This document shows, one piece after another, positions 15,121 through 19,925 of a stretch of DNA of 19,925 nt. How positions within the stretch are numbered: position 1 is the stretch's first letter; each line of letters starts with the position of its first letter. Source of the DNA: Phytoactinopolyspora endophytica (lineage in GTDB: Bacteria > Actinomycetota > Actinomycetes > Jiangellales > Jiangellaceae); NCBI RefSeq assembly GCF_004138495.1, contig NZ_ML142849.1, positions 26,272 through 46,196 of the forward strand, given 5' to 3'. A model generated the notes under the pieces. That model saw nothing but the letters and a program-made list of their open reading frames with translations. It made no database searches and was not told the DNA's origin. The translations under genes and the position numbers were made by a program.

Positions 15121-16446
15121 CACGCCGAAGTTGCTTCGGAACAGGCCCGATGGGTCGCGGTCGGCCTTGATGCGGCGGAGCCGGTCGATCGAGGCCGGCG
15201 GCAGGGCATCGGCGAGGGTCTCCGCCGGGTTGAGAAAGGTCACCGGTTTGCGGCCGCTGACCGGGAGCGCGGTGGCGAGTGAGTGCTGCTTGACGGTGAT
15301 CGCGTCGGCGGCGCCCGGATCCGTTGGCACGCCTAACATGTAGACCGCGTACGGTTCGGTCAGCGGTCCGTGCGGGCTGTCACTAGGCTGTGCCAGCGCC
15401 CCGCCGAGGTGCCGGATCTGAACCATCATCAGCGGCGAGATCGGCTCATCGAGCAGTGTGGCGACCGCGTCGTCGTCCAGCCCGGTGAGTAGCTCGGCGC
15501 GAGACTGCCCGGCACCGGGTTCGGTGGGTTCGCCGGTGATGCTGCCCAGTTCCGCCACGGACATGGGCCGGCGGGTGTCCGCCAAGGGGCCTGGAAGCCG
15601 GTCGAGGCCGGCCAGCAACGCCCGGGCGGCTGCCTCGTCGCCGAGGTAGGTGGAGTCGATCGCGATCATCGGTTCCGCACCCGGGAAGTGCAGCAGTTCC
15701 AGCCAGGCGGTGAGCTCGGCCGGCGCGTGACGGGTGATCTCCCGGTACGCGTCGACGACAGCCCGAGCGTGATCCCTGTGCCACAGCATCCGACCGCCGA
15801 ACAACGCCGGCGCCTCGTGCAAGGCGAGCTCGAGTCCGGTGACTGTGGCGTAGTCACCTCCGCCTCCGCGCAGCGCCCAGAACAGCTCCGGGTCCGACCC
15901 GGCGTTCACTCGCTGTGGCCGGCCGTCAGCGTCGACGATGTCGAACGCGGTGACACTGTCGGCGACCCAGCCGTAGGCTCGGCCGAACCAGCTCAGCCCG
16001 CCTCCGAGGACGACTCCGGTCACGCTGACCACGGGCGAGCTTCCCGGCAATCCCGTCAGCCCGTGCTCGGCGGCGGCCTCCTGGAGGCTGCCGGAGCGCA
16101 CGCCGGCGCCGATCCGGGCCCGTCGCGCGGCCGCGTCGATCTCGATCCGATCGAGGCGGCCGGTGCGGAGCAGGATGGCGCCTTCGGTCCTGCCGGTGGC
16201 GCCGTGGCCGCTGGGTTGGGTCGAGATGCCCACCTTCGCGGCGGATGCGTACCGGACCAGTTCCGCCACATCGGCCTCATCCGCAGCCTGCACCACCGCC
16301 ACGGCCGGCTGTTCGACGGCCAGGTTCCACGGCCGGCGGACGTCGTCGAAGTCTGTGTCACCGGGCAACCACACCCGGCCACGCACGGCATCGCGAAGCC
16401 CTCGGTGCCGGTCTGGGGACACGGACATCGCGGAGTGGAGAGTCAT
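15112..16446 (-). CDS. FAD-binding oxidoreductase, berberine-bridge-enzyme-like (PCMH-type FAD domain)
   Basis: This is a flavin oxidase of 444 residues. The PCMH FAD domain covers about 40-210, with the flavin-linking histidine likely at H81 (QPSGHGATG) and the FAD-binding GSSPVVSVTGVVLGGGLSW (135-153). The short BBE C-terminal motif DPSGLFRSNFGVP is at the end. Where bicovalent members have Cys, this protein has Ser137, so the flavin is probably bound by one covalent link. I chose ATG 16446 because AAGGAG is 6 bases upstream; a longer reading from 16497 adds 17 residues without that support. It is divergent from an ECF sigma factor gene, a pairing known for ECF41-type sigma factors that control a neighbouring oxidoreductase. 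The substrate is unknown; sugars, alkaloids and polyketides are all used in this family. Confidence 0.88.
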   Translation of the reverse strand: MTLHSAMSVSPDRHRGLRDAVRGRVWLPGDTDFDDVRRPWNLAVEQPAVAVVQAADEADVAELVRYASAAKVGISTQPSGHGATGRTEGAILLRTGRLDRIEIDAAARRARIGAGVRSGSLQEAAAEHGLTGLPGSSPVVSVTGVVLGGGLSWFGRAYGWVADSVTAFDIVDADGRPQRVNAGSDPELFWALRGGGGDYATVTGLELALHEAPALFGGRMLWHRDHARAVVDAYREITRHAPAELTAWLELLHFPGAEPMIAIDSTYLGDEAAARALLAGLDRLPGPLADTRRPMSVAELGSITGEPTEPGAGQSRAELLTGLDDDAVATLLDEPISPLMMVQIRHLGGALAQPSDSPHGPLTEPYAVYMLGVPTDPGAADAITVKQHSLATALPVSGRKPVTFLNPAETLADALPPASIDRLRRIKADRDPSGLFRSNFGVPV

Positions 16447-16488
16447 GAGGTGCTCCTTCGTCGAGAGATAAGCTGACCGGGCAAGAGA

Positions 16489-16526
16489 CGTGGACACCGC
16501 GCAGCGAGCAGCCCGTTGTGTCCACG
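16489..16526. repeat. Perfect 9-bp inverted repeat in the oxidoreductase/sigma-factor gap
   Basis: CGTGGACAC (16489-16497) and GTGTCCACG (16518-16526) are exact reverse complements separated by 20 bases. The repeat sits 43 bases upstream of the oxidoreductase start and about 106 before the sigma-factor start. Each arm reads TGTCCACG outward, so it may be a two-site operator or paired promoter element. Confidence 0.55.
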
Positions 16527-16632
16527 CGCTCGTCCCGGACCGGTTGTGTGCTTCACCTAGGACGTCGGACCGGCCGGCCGAAACGTGACAAGATCCGTCG
16601 AAGACGGCGAGAAGTGAAGGAACACATCAACG

Positions 16633-17538
16633 ATGTCCCTGTCCCGGACCGCGCGATCCGATCGCGACCTCGCCGCTGCGTTCGCCGCCCAGCGGCCCCA
16701 GCTGCGGGGCATCGCTTACCGCATGCTCGGCTCGTACTGGGATGCCGACGACGCCGTCCAGGAAGCATGGCTGCGGCTCCAGCGAGCGAAGACCGAGGAG
16801 ATCGACAATCTCGAAGCTTGGCTCACCGTGGTCATCTCGCGCGTCAGCGTCGACCTGCTACGTACCAGGGGATCCCGTCACGAGGACATCAAGGCCGAGC
16901 TCCCCGACGACGAACCGGTCCCTTCGACGTCGGGACCGGAGACATCGGCTCTGCGCGCCGACGACGTGGGAGCGGCGATGCTCATCGTCCTGGACACGCT
17001 CGGCCCGCTCGAACGCCTCGCATTCGTCCTCCACGACGTCTTCGGCCTATCCTTCGACGACATAGCCCCGATCGTCGAACGCACACCGGCCGCCGCTCGC
17101 CAGCTCGCCTCCCGTGCCAGGCGCCGGATCCGTTCCGTTGATGTCCCCGCTGAGCGCACCCGCCAACGCGAAGCTGTCAGCGCGTTTCTCAAAGCCTCCC
17201 GTACGGGTGATTTCGGCGCCTTGCTCCAGCTCCTCGATCCGGAGGTCGAGCTGCACGCCGACGCCGACGTGATCGCCACCGCAACTCCGCACGCCGACGA
17301 TGGTGCGCCGCTGCTGCAAGCCCACGTCCGTGGAGCCGACGCCGTCGCACGTGTGTTCGCCGGCCGCGCCGAGCAGACCCAGGTCGCCCTGATCGACGGC
17401 TTCCCTGGCGCCACCTACGCACCGGATGGCACGCCGCAGGCCGTCTACGCCGTCCATCTCCACGACGACCGGATCACCCGCATCGACGTCATCGGCAACG
17501 CCACGCACCTCGCCGATCTCGCCATTGTTCTGGAATGA
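16633..17538 (+). CDS. ECF sigma factor with fused C-terminal SnoaL-like domain (ECF41/SigJ-like, divergent)
   Basis: This is an alternative sigma factor of 301 residues. Region 2 is at about 17-80 (LRGIAYRMLGSYWDADDAVQEAWLRLQ), region 4 at about 110-168 (LERLAFVLHDVFGLSFDDIAPIVERTPAAARQLASRARRR), and a SnoaL/NTF2-like domain covers about 175-301. This layout is that of ECF41 and related groups, where the extra domain replaces a separate anti-sigma factor. The ECF41 hallmark motifs WLPEP in the linker, DGGGKV in the SnoaL domain and NPDKL near the end are all absent or badly degenerate (ELPDDEPV, DADVIATATP, NATHLADL). The start has AAGGAA 10 bases upstream. It is divergent from the FAD oxidoreductase, its likely target. 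The sequence gives no inducing signal. Confidence 0.9.
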   Translation: MSLSRTARSDRDLAAAFAAQRPQLRGIAYRMLGSYWDADDAVQEAWLRLQRAKTEEIDNLEAWLTVVISRVSVDLLRTRGSRHEDIKAELPDDEPVPSTSGPETSALRADDVGAAMLIVLDTLGPLERLAFVLHDVFGLSFDDIAPIVERTPAAARQLASRARRRIRSVDVPAERTRQREAVSAFLKASRTGDFGALLQLLDPEVELHADADVIATATPHADDGAPLLQAHVRGADAVARVFAGRAEQTQVALIDGFPGATYAPDGTPQAVYAVHLHDDRITRIDVIGNATHLADLAIVLE

Positions 17539-17579
17539 TGCGCTACCGCGGCGGGTCCGCTATGAGGGGGTCGGCCGGC

Positions 17580-19892
17580 TCAGTTGGACACTGCTGGCAC
17601 GCCGCTGGTCAGCCGGTAGGCGTCGAACACGCCCTCGACGCCGCGAACCGCCTTGAGCACGTGACCGAGGTGCTTCGGATCTGCCATCTCGAAGGTGAAC
17701 CGGCTTTTGGCGATGCGGTCGGTTCCCGTCGCAACCGTGGCAGAGAGAATGTTGACGTGCTGGTCTGACAGGACCCGCGTCACGTCGGAGAGAAGTCGCG
17801 CCCGGTCGAGCGCCTCGACCTGGATGGCGACCAGGAACATGCTGTTCGCGGTGGGAGCCCATTCGACTTCCACCATCCTGCCCTCTTGCTTGCGCAGGGA
17901 GTCGACGTTGGCGCAGTCGACACGGTGCACGGAGACTCCCGCGCCTCGGGTGACGAACCCGACGATCTCGTCGCCTGGGACTGGCGTACAACATCGGGAG
18001 AGCTTGACCCACACGTCGGTGACACCCTTGACGACGACGCCGGGGTCACCGGCGGCACGCCGCCGTGGCCGGTCCGGGCTGGCTGCCTCGGCCGCGTCCT
18101 CGGAGGTGCCCTCTTCGCCGCCGAGGATGTACACAAGCTTCTGCACGACGCTCTGTGCGGAGACGTGTCCCTCCCCCACGGCCGCATACAGTGCCGAGAT
18201 GTCGCCGTAGCGAAGATCATCGGCGACCGCGGTGAGAGCCTCTTGACTCAGCATCCGTTGCAGCGGCAGATCCTGCTTGCGCATGGCCCGGGCGATGGCG
18301 TCCTTGCCGTGCTCGATCGCCTCTTCCCGGCGCTCCTTGGAGAACCACTGCTTGATCTTGTTCCGGGCCCGCGCGCTGGTGACGAAGGTGAGCCAGTCCC
18401 GGCTGGGTCCCGCGCCCTGCGCCTTGGACCTGAAGACCTCGACCACGTCGCCGTTGTCGAGCTTGGACTCCAGGGGGACCAACCTGCCGTTGACACGTGC
18501 ACCGATGGTCCGGTGCCCGACCTCGGTGTGCACGGCGTAGGCGAAGTCGATCGGTGTGGCCTCGGCGGGAAGGGCGACGACATCGCCCTTCGGCGTGAAG
18601 ACGTAGACCTCATTGGATTCCATCTCGAAGCGGAGCGACTCGAGGAACTCGCCGGGATCCTCGGTCTCCTTCTGCCAGTCCAGGAGCTGGCGCAGCCACG
18701 CCATGTCATTCGAGCCGTTGCCGTCCACCGTGCCGATGGTCGTCTCGGTGTCACGGCCCGCGTTGCTCTCTTCCTTGTACTTCCAGTGCGCCGCGATGCC
18801 GTACTCGGCGCGGCGGTGCATGGCGAACGTCCGGATCTGCAACTCCACCGGCTTGCCGTGCGGGCCGATCACCGTGGTGTGCAGCGACTGGTACATGTTG
18901 AACTTCGGCATCGCGATGTAGTCCTTGAACCGCCCCGGTACCGGGTTCCACCGGGCGTGCACGATGCCGAGCACGGCGTAGCAGTCGCGGACGGATTCCA
19001 CCAGAACGCGGATGCCGACGAGGTCGTAGATGTCGGTGAACTCGCGTCCACGGACGATCATCTTCTGGTAGATCGAGTAGTAGTGCTTGGGCCGGCCGCT
19101 GACCGAGGCCTTCAGCTTCGCTCCGCGCAGGTCGCCCTGGACCTGGTCGATCACCGACACCAGATAGTCGTCACGGGACGGCGCCCGTTCCGCGACCAGG
19201 CGGACGATCTCGTCGTACACCTTCGGATGCAACGTGGCGAACGAGAGGTCTTCGAGCTCCCACTTGATGGTGTTCATCCCCAGGCGATGCGCCAGCGGGG
19301 CGTAGATCTCGATGGTCTCGCGTGCCTTACGACGCGCGGACTCCTTCGGCACGTACCGCCAGGTGCGCGCGTTGTGCAAACGGTCGGCCAGCTTGATGAC
19401 CAGCACCCGGATGTCCTTGGCCATCGCGATGACCATCTTGCGGACCGTCTCGGCCTGCGCCGCCTGACCGTACTTGACCTTGTCCAGCTTGGTCACGCCG
19501 TCGACCAGCATGGCGATCTCGTCGCCGAAGTCCTCGCGGAGCTGCTCGAGTTTGTAGTCGGTGTCCTCGACGGTGTCGTGCAGCAGTGCCGCGGCGAGAG
19601 TCGGCGGCGTCATACCGAGTTCGGCGAGGATGGTGGTCACCGCGAGTGGGTGGGTGATGTACGGATCGCCGCTCTTGCGCTTCTGGCCGCTGTGTGCCTC
19701 TTGGGCGACGTGGTACGCGCGCTCGATGACGCTCAGGTCGGCTTTGGGGTGGACCGCCTTGATGGTGCGGAAGAGCGGCTCCAGGGCAGGCTCAGATTGT
19801 TGACGCTGCGATGTCAGGCGGGCGAGCCGCGCTCGCACCCGCACCGGCGCCAACGCCCCTGTGGAAGCGGTTTGGTCAGCCACAGCACCCAC
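17580..19892 (-). CDS. relA: Bifunctional (p)ppGpp synthetase/hydrolase, Rel
   Basis: This enzyme makes and degrades (p)ppGpp, the stringent-response alarmone, on ribosomes. The 770 residues hold all Rel domains: the HD hydrolase (H81, HDTVEDTD at 105-112, N174 in RLHNART), the synthetase domain ([16 protein letters not shown] at 281-296, YQSLHTTV at 334-341, EYGIAAHW at 363-370), TGS (about 428-488), the Cys/His-rich region (CC at 634-635, HRVDC at 656-660) and a C-terminal ACT domain (about 690-765). RFKD at 321-324 matches the RxKD motif of bifunctional Rel rather than the ExDD of synthetase-only RelA. The start is GTG 19892; a GTG at 19883 is an alternative, and neither has a strong ribosome binding site. 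It ends 41 bases from the convergent sigma-factor gene. Confidence 0.97.
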   Translation of the reverse strand: MGAVADQTASTGALAPVRVRARLARLTSQRQQSEPALEPLFRTIKAVHPKADLSVIERAYHVAQEAHSGQKRKSGDPYITHPLAVTTILAELGMTPPTLAAALLHDTVEDTDYKLEQLREDFGDEIAMLVDGVTKLDKVKYGQAAQAETVRKMVIAMAKDIRVLVIKLADRLHNARTWRYVPKESARRKARETIEIYAPLAHRLGMNTIKWELEDLSFATLHPKVYDEIVRLVAERAPSRDDYLVSVIDQVQGDLRGAKLKASVSGRPKHYYSIYQKMIVRGREFTDIYDLVGIRVLVESVRDCYAVLGIVHARWNPVPGRFKDYIAMPKFNMYQSLHTTVIGPHGKPVELQIRTFAMHRRAEYGIAAHWKYKEESNAGRDTETTIGTVDGNGSNDMAWLRQLLDWQKETEDPGEFLESLRFEMESNEVYVFTPKGDVVALPAEATPIDFAYAVHTEVGHRTIGARVNGRLVPLESKLDNGDVVEVFRSKAQGAGPSRDWLTFVTSARARNKIKQWFSKERREEAIEHGKDAIARAMRKQDLPLQRMLSQEALTAVADDLRYGDISALYAAVGEGHVSAQSVVQKLVYILGGEEGTSEDAAEAASPDRPRRRAAGDPGVVVKGVTDVWVKLSRCCTPVPGDEIVGFVTRGAGVSVHRVDCANVDSLRKQEGRMVEVEWAPTANSMFLVAIQVEALDRARLLSDVTRVLSDQHVNILSATVATGTDRIAKSRFTFEMADPKHLGHVLKAVRGVEGVFDAYRLTSGVPAVSN

Positions 19893-19904
19893 TTTCGTCT
19901 ACGA

Positions 19905-19924
19905 AGAGACAACACTGCGTCTCT
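19905..19924. repeat. Short inverted repeat upstream of relA
   Basis: AGAGAC (19905-19910) and GTCTCT (19919-19924) are exact complements around 8 bases, ending 12 bases before the relA start. It may form a leader hairpin or be an operator, but the right window edge prevents a fuller look. Confidence 0.35.
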
Positions 19925-19925
19925 A

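Noticed and set aside
16447..16497. 17-residue N-terminal extension of the BBE-like oxidoreductase
   Set aside because: ATG 16446 has a good AAGGAG, and the extension overlaps the inverted repeat of the divergent promoter region.
1..19925. tRNA genes, CRISPR arrays, insertion sequences or integrase genes
   Set aside because: No cloverleaf-like sequence near the synthetase genes, no regularly spaced repeats and no transposase or integrase motifs were found by reading both strands.

Overview
The window is from a high-GC Gram-positive bacterium (Actinomycetota). Evidence: uniformly high G+C, frequent GTG starts, an actinobacterial housekeeping block (bifunctional Rel, DUF349 protein, MBL hydrolase, HisRS, AspRS), hairpins without U-tracts as likely terminators, and several start codons that look leaderless. 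I cannot place the genus. No tRNA, rRNA, CRISPR array, insertion sequence or prophage gene was seen, and no gene-free gap exceeds about 200 bases.

Region 1 (1-6753) is an accessory import and catabolism cluster. A divergently read LysR regulator (3403-4338) faces a minus-strand operon of two unlike SsuC/TauC-type permeases, an SsuB/TauB-type ATPase and an MBL-fold hydrolase cut by the left edge; these genes overlap by 4 bases each. On the far side of the regulator lie a lipoprotein NMT1/SsuA-like binding protein and an M20 amidohydrolase. The likely logic is that the binding protein, permease pair and ATPase import a small organic compound, the two hydrolases open it, and the LysR protein senses it. 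The substrate cannot be read from the sequence.

Region 2 (6813-12388, all minus) holds aspS, a sodium:alanine-type symporter, hisS and a glyoxalase II-like hydrolase. The symporter is an insertion between the two synthetase genes and has a GlnR-box-like sequence upstream. The AspRS has the His31/Gly pattern of non-discriminating enzymes.

Region 3 (12525-19892) starts with a DUF349 protein on the plus strand and ends with relA on the minus strand. Between them are three accessory genes: a DAO-family FAD oxidase directly behind the DUF349 gene, a berberine-bridge-like FAD oxidoreductase, and a divergent ECF sigma factor with a fused SnoaL-like domain. The last two resemble the known ECF41-plus-oxidoreductase pairing, but the sigma factor lacks the hallmark ECF41 motifs.

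The points most worth checking are the hydrolase/transport cluster, its M20 enzyme lacking the usual lid-domain Gly-Gly-His segment, the divergent SnoaL-fused sigma factor with its oxidoreductase partner and inverted repeat, and three genes with a TANNNT hexamer exactly 6 bases before the start codon.
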